This document shows, piece after piece, positions 36,973 to 45,712 of a stretch of 64,000 bases of DNA. The notes beneath the pieces were generated by a model that saw nothing but the letters and a program-made list of their open reading frames with translations, made no database searches and was not told where the DNA came from. Source of the stretch: Steroidobacter agaridevorans (GTDB lineage Bacteria; Pseudomonadota; Gammaproteobacteria; Steroidobacterales; Steroidobacteraceae); the NCBI RefSeq assembly GCF_009932555.1, contig NZ_BLJO01000002.1:687249-751248 (forward strand). Reading direction: 5' to 3'. The position numbers and the translations under genes were made by a program. The stretch's first letter is position 1. Every line of letters begins with the position of its first letter.

Positions 36973-38072
36973 GCTTCGACTTCACTTGGGACACGGATTC
37001 GTGCGATTGCCAGGTCAGGTTGCGACAGGTCCAGCTCGAGGCTGGCTCGCGACCCGAACAGCAATCGCAACCTTTCGGCGGCATTGTACAACCCCGATCC
37101 CTGCTGCTCGCGCGGCGTCGGATTGATCGGACGCGGATTGCTCACCTCGATATGCAAGGCGCTGTCACGCAAAGTCGCGGAGATCCGCAGAACACCGCCG
37201 CCGGGCAACTCCGCGATTCCATGCTTGATCGCATTCTCGACCACTGTCTGCAGCAGCATGACGGGAACGCGTACATCTTGCGCGCCGGGTGCGATGTCGA
37301 GCTCCACGCGCAAACGATCGCCAAGACGCAATGACTCGAGGGCCAGGTAATCGCCAACAGTTTTGAGCTCGCGCTCCAACGTCACCAGTTCCTCGTGATC
37401 CGATCTCAACGTGTAGCGCAGGAGTCCGGCGAGTTGTGTGACAGCATCTCGAGCACGCGCCGGATCTTCGGCGATGAGCGCACGCACGCTGTTGAGCGAA
37501 TTGAACAGGAAGTGCGGATTGAGCTGCGATTTGAGCAGCTTCAGCTCGGCGGCTTGCAGCGCCCGGCTCAGCTCCGATTGGCGCAGCTCGGCCGCCTGCC
37601 GCTCGCGCACCGACGTAATGCCGATGTACAGCGCGATCCAGATGAAAAAGATCAGGCTCCAGTTGACGGTCCGGAGCATCACCGGATCCATGGCCACGAG
37701 CAGCGACGGCAGCGCTTCGAGGACCGCGGGGTCGTGGATCGTTTCCAGCCCCCACAGCGGCGCGACCGCCATGAAATGCATCGCCGACGCTACCACGCTC
37801 CCTAGCAACACACTCGCCACCAGCGCACGCGGCAAGAGCTGCCGGATGCTCAGCTTCTTCCAGCCTCTGCGCAGCATGAATTCACGAAGCAACTGCGTGA
37901 GGCCGATGGCTGCCAGATTCAGCACAGTGACTTCCACAACGATCCGCTCCCACGGGATCGGCAGCGTAGCCATGGCGTTGGAGACCTGACTCGAGCCATA
38001 GAGTCCCCAGCCGAGCAGCTGGCAGGCCCAGTACGCGCGCGAGGTGTTCATTGGAGCGATGGATTGTCTCAT
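36969..38072 (-). CDS. LytS-type membrane sensor histidine kinase
   Basis: A 367-residue kinase with four membrane helices in the first 160 residues, a short coiled region, and a His_kinase domain with H in LKSQLNPHFLFNSLNSVRALI, then an ATPase lid region (VVENAIKHGIAELPGGG and GSGLYNAAERLRLLF). It pairs with the overlapping LytTR regulator. The ligand is unknown. ATG 38072 and ATG 38051 are both possible starts. Confidence 0.93.
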   Translation of the reverse strand: MRQSIAPMNTSRAYWACQLLGWGLYGSSQVSNAMATLPIPWERIVVEVTVLNLAAIGLTQLLREFMLRRGWKKLSIRQLLPRALVASVLLGSVVASAMHFMAVAPLWGLETIHDPAVLEALPSLLVAMDPVMLRTVNWSLIFFIWIALYIGITSVRERQAAELRQSELSRALQAAELKLLKSQLNPHFLFNSLNSVRALIAEDPARARDAVTQLAGLLRYTLRSDHEELVTLERELKTVGDYLALESLRLGDRLRVELDIAPGAQDVRVPVMLLQTVVENAIKHGIAELPGGGVLRISATLRDSALHIEVSNPRPINPTPREQQGSGLYNAAERLRLLFGSRASLELDLSQPDLAIARIRVPSEVEA

Positions 38073-38245
38073 TCGGCCGCTAAGCTAACCCAACGGCGGC
38101 TGGCGAACGAGATGGCGGGGTGAACGGTCGGAGGACCGGTCGAACGGCTTCGGGTCGTGGCGAGTGGAATTCCATCGGACGCAGGGCCGCGGCGAGCGGC
38201 CAATTGGATTTGAGCACATGTTGCCGGTCGTGCCGATTCGATAAT

Positions 38246-38977
38246 CTACTTGCGCCGGAGCTTCTGGAACTCCGAGAACTCCCAGGAGCGTAACGACAGT
38301 ATCGCGCTACAACTGTCCCGCTCCTCGAGCGGACGCCTCGCATCTTTGTGTGCGAGGTCCTCGAACTCCGTCGCCAGACGATCGATGCCCGCTTTGAATT
38401 TCATCAACGATTCGGCGGTGAGCAGGCCGCCGAAGAAGCGCAGCTCATCGCCCTGGCCGTCGAAGCGTCCGCCGAAGAATTCCGGCACCACTCGTTTCAG
38501 AAAGAATTCATGGACCGGCCCGTCCTTGCGCCATGAGAAATTGCGCGCTGTGAGCTTGCGGATCCGATTGGGCGGCTTGAACTCGGCAATGCCCAGGCGC
38601 TCGAGCTTGATCAGGATGTCGATCAGCTCGCTTTCGCTCAGCTGGAAGGTCGAGAGGATTTCCTGGAAGCGCCAGTCATTGGCGGTGAGATAGGCCACCA
38701 GCAGCAGCTTCGGCCGACTGACGATGGCCCGCTCCTGCTCATCGCTGAGCTGAGTCAGCATCGCGCCCGGCACGGGCGGGTGCACCAGCTCTTCAAGGTC
38801 GATGCCCACCGCGTCGCAGATCCGGTCGAGTCGCTCCAACGAAAACGTGCCACGGCTCAGGTCCCGCTTGATCGTGGGCTCGCTGACTCTCAGGCGCCGC
38901 GCCAGCTCGCCATAAGTCACACCGCGCAGCTTCAACACCGCTTTCAAGTTTTTGATGAGCGTCTTCGAATCGGCCAT
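38246..38977 (-). CDS. XRE-family transcriptional regulator
   Basis: A 243-residue regulator has an N-terminal helix-turn-helix (LRGVTYGELARRLRVSEPTIKRDLSRG, about residues 18-45) and a C-terminal helical domain with no recognised ligand motif. It is divergent from the KASIII/oxidase gene, with inverted repeats in the 143-base region between them, so it probably represses or senses for that locus and itself. The start at 38977 is preferred over a longer frame that would consume the promoter. Confidence 0.85.
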   Translation of the reverse strand: MADSKTLIKNLKAVLKLRGVTYGELARRLRVSEPTIKRDLSRGTFSLERLDRICDAVGIDLEELVHPPVPGAMLTQLSDEQERAIVSRPKLLLVAYLTANDWRFQEILSTFQLSESELIDILIKLERLGIAEFKPPNRIRKLTARNFSWRKDGPVHEFFLKRVVPEFFGGRFDGQGDELRFFGGLLTAESLMKFKAGIDRLATEFEDLAHKDARRPLEERDSCSAILSLRSWEFSEFQKLRRK

Positions 38978-39011
38978 GGATTGCGCACTCCCCGTCCGGC
39001 GCCCGCAGGAC

Positions 39012-39051
39012 GGTATAATAATACGATACCTTCCGTATCGACCGGTGTCAC
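39012..39051. promoter_or_regulatory. Divergent promoter/operator region of the XRE and KASIII-oxidase genes
   Basis: The region contains TATAAT (39014-39019), the inverted repeats GGTAT-N9-ATACC (39012-39030) and CGATAC-CTTCC-GTATCG (39024-39040), and on the minus strand GTGACA (39051-39046) 17 bases before TATCGT (39028-39023). The overlapping repeats suit autoregulation by the XRE protein. Confidence 0.55.
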
Positions 39052-39120
39052 GCCGCCGCGAGTATTTGGCGTGCGAACGGCGCCCCGTCAACCTGCCCAC
39101 GGGTTCCACGGGAGATCCAC

Positions 39121-40962
39121 ATGCCGATTCGATTCGACAATGTTTATGTGACATCGACGGGGTCGTTTCTACCGGGCGCGCCCGTCGGCAACGACGATAT
39201 CGATCGCTACATCGCTCCTATCAACGCCACGTCCGCGCGCATCAAGCGGCGCATTCTCGCGGAGAACGGCATCACCCGCCGGCACTACGCGATCGATGCG
39301 AACGGCGAGACGGTGCTTTCGAACACGCAGATGGCGGCGATGGCGATCAACCGTTGTTTGTCGGATGGCGAGGTCGAGCTGCAGGACGTAACCATCCTGT
39401 GCACTGGTTCATCGGGAGGCGATCTCGCGATGCCCGGCTTTGCCAACATGGTTCAAGGCGAGCTGCATGCGCCTCCCATGACCACGAGCGCGCACCAGGG
39501 TGTGTGTGCCGCAGGCATGGCAGCCCTACAGCATGCGGCCACTGCCTTGGAGCTGAGCGACAAGGGCAATGCGCTCGTCACCGCGAGCGAGATGCCGTCA
39601 CGCATGTTCAAGCATTCCAGGTTCGCTCCGCGAGGCTACGCGACCGATTTCGACTCGCACTTCCTGCGGTGGATGTTGTCGGACGGCGCAGGCGCCTGCT
39701 TGCTCAGCAAACAGCCGCGACGCTCGGGCGTGTCGCTCAAGCTGAAGTGGATCCACAACCGATCCTTTAGCGGCGATCTGCCAGTGTGCATGCAGATCGG
39801 TCAGCCGGGCGGCGCACAGGGCCGGTCCTATCTCGATTACCCTTCGCTAGCGGACGCAGAAGCCGACGGCGCGTTTCTCTTGCGGCAGGATGTGCGCTTG
39901 CTGCCGCACTTGTTCGAGCTGGGCATTCATGAATATGCGACGCTGGTCCAGCAGGCCGCGTTTCGGCCCGAGCAAATCGATCACTTCCTCTGCCACTACT
40001 CGTCGCAGAAATTCGCAGGCGTCGTCGAAGATCTCATGCAACGCGCCGGGCTCGCGATCCCCCGCGAGCGTTGGTACAGCAATCTCACCTGGCGTGGCAA
40101 CACCGGCGCCGCCTCGATCTTCATCATGCTGGCGGACTTCGTGCGTGAGCGCGAGCTCAAACCGGGCCAGCAGATTCTGTGCTTTGTCCCGGAGTCGGGC
40201 CGCTTCAGCATTTCTTTCATGCACCTGGAGGTTGTAGAAGGCGACGCTGCCGTGCAGATGTGTAACATCGCCCCTCCCCACGAAGCTTGGCCGACGCAGT
40301 CTGCTCCGGCGTCGCGCTTGATCCAGGAACTGGCGTCGGTGTGGCACGAGTATCGTTCGCGCGCCTGGCGCAGCGGATTGATCCGGAAGATCGTCGCTGG
40401 CGAGTTCACCAATGCCGACTACGTGCGCTGGATGTCGTGCTGGATTCCGCAAGTCCGTGAAGGCAGCCGGTGGATGCTCGCCGGCGCCAGCAACCTCGAT
40501 CCGCGCTACGCCGCTTTGACGGCGCTCGTGAGCAAGCATGCCGGCGAGGAGCGCAACGACTTCAAGATCCTGTTCGAGGACTATCGATTGGCGGGCGGCG
40601 TGGCCGGCATGATCGAGGAGCTGCGCCGCAATCCAGGCGGTGAGGCCCTCAATGCCTACATGAATGCGCTCGCGAGCGAGCCGACTCCGCTGGGCTTGCT
40701 CGGTGCGATTTACATCATCGAAGGCACCGGCCAGCGAATCATTCCGGCCCTGTTGCCGCTCTTGCGCGATCAGCTCGACCTGCCCTCGCAGGCGTTCCGC
40801 TTCCTCAGCTATCACGGCGAGAACGACGCCTCGCATCTCGAGCGCTGGCTCACTGCCGTCGAGATGGCCGTGCAGCTCAGCCCGGGTTGCGAACGGCAGA
40901 TCCTCAACGTGGCCCGCCACACCGCGGAACTCTACGTCCTGCAGATGGAGCACGTCCTGTGA
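39121..40962 (+). CDS. Beta-ketoacyl-ACP synthase III fused to a haem-oxygenase-like diiron oxidase domain
   Basis: A 613-residue bifunctional protein. Residues 1-375 are a KASIII/thiolase fold with the full catalytic triad: C129 (HQGVCAAGMA), H292 (FLCHYSSQ) and N327 (WRGNTGAA). Residues about 395-613 match the iron-containing redox, haem-oxygenase-like (HDO) fold, with candidate metal ligands H473, E476/E477 (HAGEERND), E534 (YIIEGTG), and D569/H572 (GENDASH), as in UndA, SznF and BesC relatives. A condensation step followed by oxygen-dependent chemistry on the product is implied. The downstream gene is translationally coupled. The product is unknown; an alkene, short-chain fatty derivative or signal is possible. 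Confidence 0.85.
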   Translation: MPIRFDNVYVTSTGSFLPGAPVGNDDIDRYIAPINATSARIKRRILAENGITRRHYAIDANGETVLSNTQMAAMAINRCLSDGEVELQDVTILCTGSSGGDLAMPGFANMVQGELHAPPMTTSAHQGVCAAGMAALQHAATALELSDKGNALVTASEMPSRMFKHSRFAPRGYATDFDSHFLRWMLSDGAGACLLSKQPRRSGVSLKLKWIHNRSFSGDLPVCMQIGQPGGAQGRSYLDYPSLADAEADGAFLLRQDVRLLPHLFELGIHEYATLVQQAAFRPEQIDHFLCHYSSQKFAGVVEDLMQRAGLAIPRERWYSNLTWRGNTGAASIFIMLADFVRERELKPGQQILCFVPESGRFSISFMHLEVVEGDAAVQMCNIAPPHEAWPTQSAPASRLIQELASVWHEYRSRAWRSGLIRKIVAGEFTNADYVRWMSCWIPQVREGSRWMLAGASNLDPRYAALTALVSKHAGEERNDFKILFEDYRLAGGVAGMIEELRRNPGGEALNAYMNALASEPTPLGLLGAIYIIEGTGQRIIPALLPLLRDQLDLPSQAFRFLSYHGENDASHLERWLTAVEMAVQLSPGCERQILNVARHTAELYVLQMEHVL

Positions 40963-41855
40963 ACAGCCAACCGAATTTCCTCCGCGAACCGCACGATCCG
41001 AAGGACCCGAGCCCGTGGCGCGCCCTGTATCTGGATCAAAGCCTGCCGCTCGCCGAAGAGTGCAAGCGCGCCTGGCTGGAGGACGTGAGCTCCCGCTCGC
41101 GGCAGTTCCTGCTGCCGCTGGTGAGGCCGATCGCGCGTCTGACCATCGTCGCCCTGCAGATCCTCAAGATCGTGATTCCGAAGCGCTTCACTTCCTCGGC
41201 GCTATTGCATCGGCTGCTGGAATGGAACATGCGCACCTGGCTGTCACCCAACGCCAATCTGCTGATCTTCCGGCACTTCCATCTGGGCTCGGAGATCCTC
41301 GACTTCATCGCGCGCAACACGCGAGGAGTGACTGTGACGACCAACCCGCTGAAGCCGAGAAGGCTCACGGAAGTTCGCGATCACCTCTATCTGAAGCACG
41401 ATATCAATCTGTTCAATTTCGTGATCGCCCTCAACGAGCAGCTGCGCGAGCGCGGCCTCGAGCTGGCGCCCATCGACGAACTCGACTTCAGCGGCATTAC
41501 CGACGGACCGCTGCCGATCGAGCCCATGCCCGCGCGCTGGAGCAACTTCATCGACCTGCAGACCGCCATCGAGCTGTACACACCGTTCTACCAGCTGCTG
41601 CTCACCGACAACGACTTCTGGCGCGCTTCGAACTCATTGCAACTGGATGAGACGATTGGACTTTATGTCGCGCGTCTGCTCGGTACGGCCTGGACGCCGG
41701 CGCTCATCAACAACCGCCATCCGCTGGTGCCGCTGTCGACCATGCAGGCCGGCTTTCGCCTGGTGCTCCATGGACTTGCCACCGAGATGCAGCACGCATT
41801 GCTGGTGCAGTACAAGCGCGCACAATTGCAAGTCTTGACAGCTCGCTCGTCTTGA
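40959..41855 (+). CDS. Unrecognised partner protein of the KASIII-oxidase fusion
   Basis: The family was not recognised. The GTG start overlaps the fusion-gene stop by four bases (GTGA), so it is made from the same message. The 298-residue protein has an N-terminal hydrophobic amphipathic stretch (FLLPLVRPIARLTIVALQIL, about residues 50-70), a His-rich LLIFRHFHLGSEI segment, a long central charged region, and a C-terminal helical part with FYQLLLTDNDFWRASNSLQL. The stretch FRHFHLG could hold metal. Membrane association or a carrier or acyltransferase-like role is possible but not shown. Confidence 0.8.
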   Translation: MNSQPNFLREPHDPKDPSPWRALYLDQSLPLAEECKRAWLEDVSSRSRQFLLPLVRPIARLTIVALQILKIVIPKRFTSSALLHRLLEWNMRTWLSPNANLLIFRHFHLGSEILDFIARNTRGVTVTTNPLKPRRLTEVRDHLYLKHDINLFNFVIALNEQLRERGLELAPIDELDFSGITDGPLPIEPMPARWSNFIDLQTAIELYTPFYQLLLTDNDFWRASNSLQLDETIGLYVARLLGTAWTPALINNRHPLVPLSTMQAGFRLVLHGLATEMQHALLVQYKRAQLQVLTARSS

Positions 41856-41887
41856 CTCCGCGACTCGGGTCGATCGTGCCTGCCAAG

Positions 41888-41922
41888 TGATCCACAAAAG
41901 TTGTGGGCAACCCTGTGGATAT
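41888..41922. promoter_or_regulatory. DnaA-box-like palindrome cluster
   Basis: TGATCCACA (41888-41896) and TGTGGATAT (41914-41922) each match the DnaA box TTATCCACA (or its complement) at 8 of 9 positions and face each other, with a nested palindrome CCACAA-AAG-TTGTGG (41892-41906) between them. Such sites near genes other than dnaA have been linked to DnaA-dependent regulation or titration. No replication gene is adjacent. Confidence 0.45.
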
Positions 41923-42035
41923 CTTTGGACGCACGACCTTTTGCCGGGAAATTCACGCGCCAGAATCGCGTGCTCAAGTTTTGATCAATCCGTGACGCTT
42001 GCGCACGGTGTTCTGCGCGAGGCGCGGCTATGCTG

Positions 42036-42080
42036 AGCGCCGAGACCTGGCCCGGATTTTCCGCCGAAGGTCAAGGCGCT
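42036..42080 (-). terminator. Imperfect hairpin after the TonB receptor gene
   Basis: Arms 42036-42048 and 42068-42080 (AGCGCC-2-GACCT type) pair at 11 of 13 positions around a 19-base loop, five bases downstream of the receptor stop codon. The arms are long, the loop large and no T-run follows, so it is a possible terminator. Confidence 0.35.
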
Positions 42081-42084
42081 CGCG

Positions 42085-44862
42085 TCAGAACTTGACGCGG
42101 GCGCCGACGCTGTAAATCGTCTCGTCGCCCATCAGCCCGAGGACGACTCGTTCGTTCCCCCAGTAGCTCGAGGTCTTGTTGCGCAGGATGTTCGTGCCGC
42201 CGATGTCCACACGCAACGCATCGGTCACGTCGTAGCCGATGCTGAAGTCGAGACGGCCGGCGGGCCGGACATAGGATAGGAAGACCGGCACATAGGCTTC
42301 GTTCACCCGCTCCGGATCGAACGGCCGCAGCGCCACGCCGCCGGTGTTGTCGGCGTTGATGTATTTGGAGCGATGGGTCCAGATCAAGCGGCCGCTGATG
42401 GCGGACTTGTCGTAGAGCAAGCCGACCGTGTAATTGTATTTGGACACGCCCACCAGGGGATTGCCCGCGAGCGGATCGTCGCCCTTGATCTCCGAATCCG
42501 CCAGCGTGAATGCGCCCTGCACGCCGACGCCCGACCACGCTCCCGGCAGGAAATCGAAGAAATACTGGGCACTGACTTCGAGACCTTGCAAGTCCACCGA
42601 GCCGACATTGCGCGGGCTGGAGATCAGGTAATTGAGTCCGTCGATCGTCTCCTGAGTGCTCGAGGTGACGACACGGTCCTTGATCGAGCGATAGTAACCA
42701 GTCACCGCGGCATAGCCGCTGTCGAAGTAATATTCCGCCGTCAGGTCGATGCTGTCCGATGTCTGCGGCTTCAGATTGGGGTTGCCGCGCGTGCCGTTGT
42801 TGAGCAGAAACACATTGCCCACCAGCGTCAGCGATTCAGCGGGATTGAGCGACGCAAAATCCGGGCGCCTCATCGAGCGCGAATAGGTCAGGCGCGTCTG
42901 GAACGAATTCGGGAACACTAGCCGCGCCGTCGCCGCCGGCAGGACGTCGACGTCCGATGTATCGGCCCGCACCGGACTGAAGGTGCTGCCCGTCCGCTCG
43001 AAGCCTTCGATGGTCCGCTCGGTCTTGACCACTCGCGTGCCGATTACGCCGTCCAGCGTCAGCGATCCCAGCGGAATCTCATAGGCGCCCTCGACGTAGG
43101 CGGCATATGTCGGCTCTTCGGCATTGAATTCCTTGGTCGGCTCGTAGTCGGGCTGCCGCAGCGGCAGGTTGAACAGGCTGCGCAACTCGTTGCGACCGCG
43201 CTCCGAGCGGAGATAGGCCGGGTTCACGCCGAGAAACTCGGCCCCGCCGTTGAGCCTCGGCGCCTCCCCAATCACGCCCAGGAAATCGGGTGACAGCGGC
43301 AGGCTGGAGATCAGCCGCGCGTTCGCCTCGGTCGGGGTGCCGATGTTTCCAAAGCCGATCGACTGGACCGTGTTGGTCTGTCGCACCTCCTGAAATCGCG
43401 TCTCGCGTCTGGCGTAGCGCAGGCCCGTCTTGACCTTGGGAACGATGCCACCCAGCTCGAACTCTCCATCGAGCCGCGCCTGGAGCAGTTCGCCCTCGCC
43501 GAGCGTGTAATTCTGGTTGATCGAGTTGCGCAGCGAGAGGTTCGCCGAGCTCAACGGAATCGAGGGATCGATCGTGAACGACGGACCGTCGTCGTCATCC
43601 AACTCGACGAAGATCGTCGGCACGCGCTGACCGACCTCGGCGTTGAAGTTCTCCAGGAACGATCGCGACGTTTGATAGGCCACGTCGAACATGACTTTCG
43701 CGCGATCCCGCTCCCAGTTCAAACCGCCCGCGATCATCTTGTTTCGCTGAGTCACGTCCTCCGACGAGGAGTTCTGGTTGATCACGACATTGTCGAAGCG
43801 CGCGCTCTCGAGCTCGCACACTCGCCGCACCGTGAATGGCTGGATCGACACCGTTCCATCGGCATTGTTGACCAGCGTCGGGTTGGTGCCCTGGGCATTC
43901 ACGCGAGCGTCGAAGCAATAGTCGCTGACCGTGACGTCGGACATCCGCGAGTTGTTGGTGAAGGGCTGCGGATTGAAACCGGCAAAGCCGGTCGTGCTGC
44001 GGAAATGCGTGTAGAGGCCGTCTGCGTAGACCTGCAGCGCCGGCGTCGCCTGCCACTGGACCGCCGCATTCGCTTGCTTCCGGTCGATGTCGCCCACATC
44101 GGGCATATTTCTCAGCACCTGAGGAACGAGCAGGTCGGGCACGTTGAGCGGGGCCACGCCCGAATAGCGGCGTTCGCTCAGGTTGGAAACGCTGCGGATG
44201 TTCTCGGCGCGAGAATAGGTCGCGTTGATCAGGGCGCCGATTTCGCCGATCGACGTATCGGTCGTGCCTGCCGCAAGCACGCCGAACTGCGGGTTGTGCG
44301 CATCGGCAATGTCGGCGTAGTTGTCTCGTGCTGTTACGACCAGCGTCGGTTCGCTGAAACTGAACGGGCGGTTGAGCCGCAGGTCGAGCGCACCGGCCAC
44401 GCCGCCCTCGATCTGATCCACCGTCTGCGACTTGAACGCATCGATGCGAGCGAGCGCCTCGGCCGGCACATCTTGCAGATCGAAGCCGCGCCCGGTTGTT
44501 GTGATCACCTCGCGCCCATTCACCGTCGTCAGGATGTCGGTCAAGCCGCGAATGCGCACACCCGACAGCTCGTTGTTGCGGTCGTTCTGCACCTGAATGC
44601 CGGGCACGCGCTGGAGCGCGGCGGCGACGGTGGGATCGGGCAGCTTGCCGATGTCGGTCGCGACGATCGAGTCGACCACCTGCACCGAATCGCGTTTCAC
44701 TTCCGCCGCGCGTTCGAGCGACTGGCGAACGCCAGTCACAACGACTTCTTCATAGTCCGCCGGCGCCGTTGCGTCTGGCGCCGCCCCACTCTCCTGGGCC
44801 ATGACGGGAATGGAAACAAACACAGCCGTGGCCGACACGGCGCTAAGGAGCTTGAGCCGCAT
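42085..44862 (-). CDS. TonB-dependent receptor, Caulobacter type
   Basis: A 925-residue outer-membrane receptor with signal peptide (AVSATAVFVSIPVMAQE), TonB box-like EEVVVTGV, plug domain (residues about 45-160: DIGKLPDPTVAAALQRVPGIQVQ, then VRIRGL) and a 22-strand barrel ending in YSVGARVKF. The plug signature is that of large TonB receptors used for carbohydrates or other bulky ligands in Caulobacter- and Steroidobacter-like bacteria. No adjacent FecR, sigma factor or hydrolase indicates the ligand. ATG 44862 is chosen over TTG 44871. Confidence 0.93.
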   Translation of the reverse strand: MRLKLLSAVSATAVFVSIPVMAQESGAAPDATAPADYEEVVVTGVRQSLERAAEVKRDSVQVVDSIVATDIGKLPDPTVAAALQRVPGIQVQNDRNNELSGVRIRGLTDILTTVNGREVITTTGRGFDLQDVPAEALARIDAFKSQTVDQIEGGVAGALDLRLNRPFSFSEPTLVVTARDNYADIADAHNPQFGVLAAGTTDTSIGEIGALINATYSRAENIRSVSNLSERRYSGVAPLNVPDLLVPQVLRNMPDVGDIDRKQANAAVQWQATPALQVYADGLYTHFRSTTGFAGFNPQPFTNNSRMSDVTVSDYCFDARVNAQGTNPTLVNNADGTVSIQPFTVRRVCELESARFDNVVINQNSSSEDVTQRNKMIAGGLNWERDRAKVMFDVAYQTSRSFLENFNAEVGQRVPTIFVELDDDDGPSFTIDPSIPLSSANLSLRNSINQNYTLGEGELLQARLDGEFELGGIVPKVKTGLRYARRETRFQEVRQTNTVQSIGFGNIGTPTEANARLISSLPLSPDFLGVIGEAPRLNGGAEFLGVNPAYLRSERGRNELRSLFNLPLRQPDYEPTKEFNAEEPTYAAYVEGAYEIPLGSLTLDGVIGTRVVKTERTIEGFERTGSTFSPVRADTSDVDVLPAATARLVFPNSFQTRLTYSRSMRRPDFASLNPAESLTLVGNVFLLNNGTRGNPNLKPQTSDSIDLTAEYYFDSGYAAVTGYYRSIKDRVVTSSTQETIDGLNYLISSPRNVGSVDLQGLEVSAQYFFDFLPGAWSGVGVQGAFTLADSEIKGDDPLAGNPLVGVSKYNYTVGLLYDKSAISGRLIWTHRSKYINADNTGGVALRPFDPERVNEAYVPVFLSYVRPAGRLDFSIGYDVTDALRVDIGGTNILRNKTSSYWGNERVVLGLMGDETIYSVGARVKF

Positions 44863-44938
44863 ATCCCCCAACCTTTTGTACGTTTTGCGTTGTTCGCCGC
44901 CTCACATCCGGCGATCCGATGTGGCGACTATTGGCGGA

Positions 44939-44967
44939 TTAATATTATAAAGCTGAGAAATCGTCAA
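44939..44967 (-). promoter_or_regulatory. Sigma-70 promoter of the TonB receptor gene
   Basis: Minus strand TTGACG (44967-44962), 17-base spacer, TATTAA (44944-44939), with further TATAAT overlap, about 77 bases before the ATG. Spacing and hexamers are close to consensus. It overlaps the last codons of the dedA-like gene. Confidence 0.6.
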
Positions 44968-45542
44968 CTGCCGCCCGATCCGGGGGCCGCTACCGATCTG
45001 GCAAGCCACCAGCGGCGCAGCAGGATGCAGCTCGCCAGAAGCATCAGCCCCGCGACGATGTGTTTCTCATGCCGATGCAGCTCTTCGATCCACTGGGCTG
45101 CGACATGCGTCCCGGCGTAACCGATCGACGCAAACACTACCGACCAGATCGCCGCGGCCAACAGATCGAGCTTGAAGTAGTGCCTAGCATTCATTCCGCT
45201 CATGCCGATGGCCATGGGCAGCGCTATGCGCAAGCCCCACATGAAGCGCATGCCAAGAACAACCAGAGTGCCGCGTTGTTCGATGAGGCGTAACGCCGTA
45301 TCGATCTTGGAACGCAGCTTCGGCCGGCGCATCAGAAATCGAGCTCCATGTCGGCGGCCGAACTGAAAATACAACTGGTCGCTGATCACGCCAGCGACGA
45401 ACGCCGTGGCGATCACCCAGGGCAGCTCCAGATAACCTCGATGGGCTGCGAATCCGCCGAGCAGCAGCATGCTTTCGCCTTCGGCCAGGCAACCAACGAA
45501 CACAGCCAGATAGCCGTATTGTTGAAGCAGGCTCGATAACAT
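44964..45542 (-). CDS. DedA-family membrane protein
   Basis: A 192-residue inner-membrane protein of the DedA/VTT superfamily, implicated as lipid scramblases or flippases and in envelope homeostasis. It has GGFAAHRGYLELPWVIATAFVAG, the family motif FGRRHG, FMWGLRIALPMAIGMSGM, and four or five hydrophobic segments. It lies upstream of the TonB receptor gene, which has its own promoter in the dedA-like 3' end. It is divergent from serine hydrolase 4. Confidence 0.9.
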   Translation of the reverse strand: MLSSLLQQYGYLAVFVGCLAEGESMLLLGGFAAHRGYLELPWVIATAFVAGVISDQLYFQFGRRHGARFLMRRPKLRSKIDTALRLIEQRGTLVVLGMRFMWGLRIALPMAIGMSGMNARHYFKLDLLAAAIWSVVFASIGYAGTHVAAQWIEELHRHEKHIVAGLMLLASCILLRRWWLARSVAAPGSGGS

Positions 45543-45712
45543 CGGTAGGTTTGCCGACAGCTGTTAGCGGTGCGGGTCATCATGCGCAACGCCAAGGAAA
45601 AACGCTTCGCGTGACCATGCCTCACGGACTTCCCGAACTACGGATTGGGGGCCGTTTTGCCGAGATTTTCGTGGGCAGCTATGATGCCTCGAAACCAGAC
45701 CGAGGGACTCCC

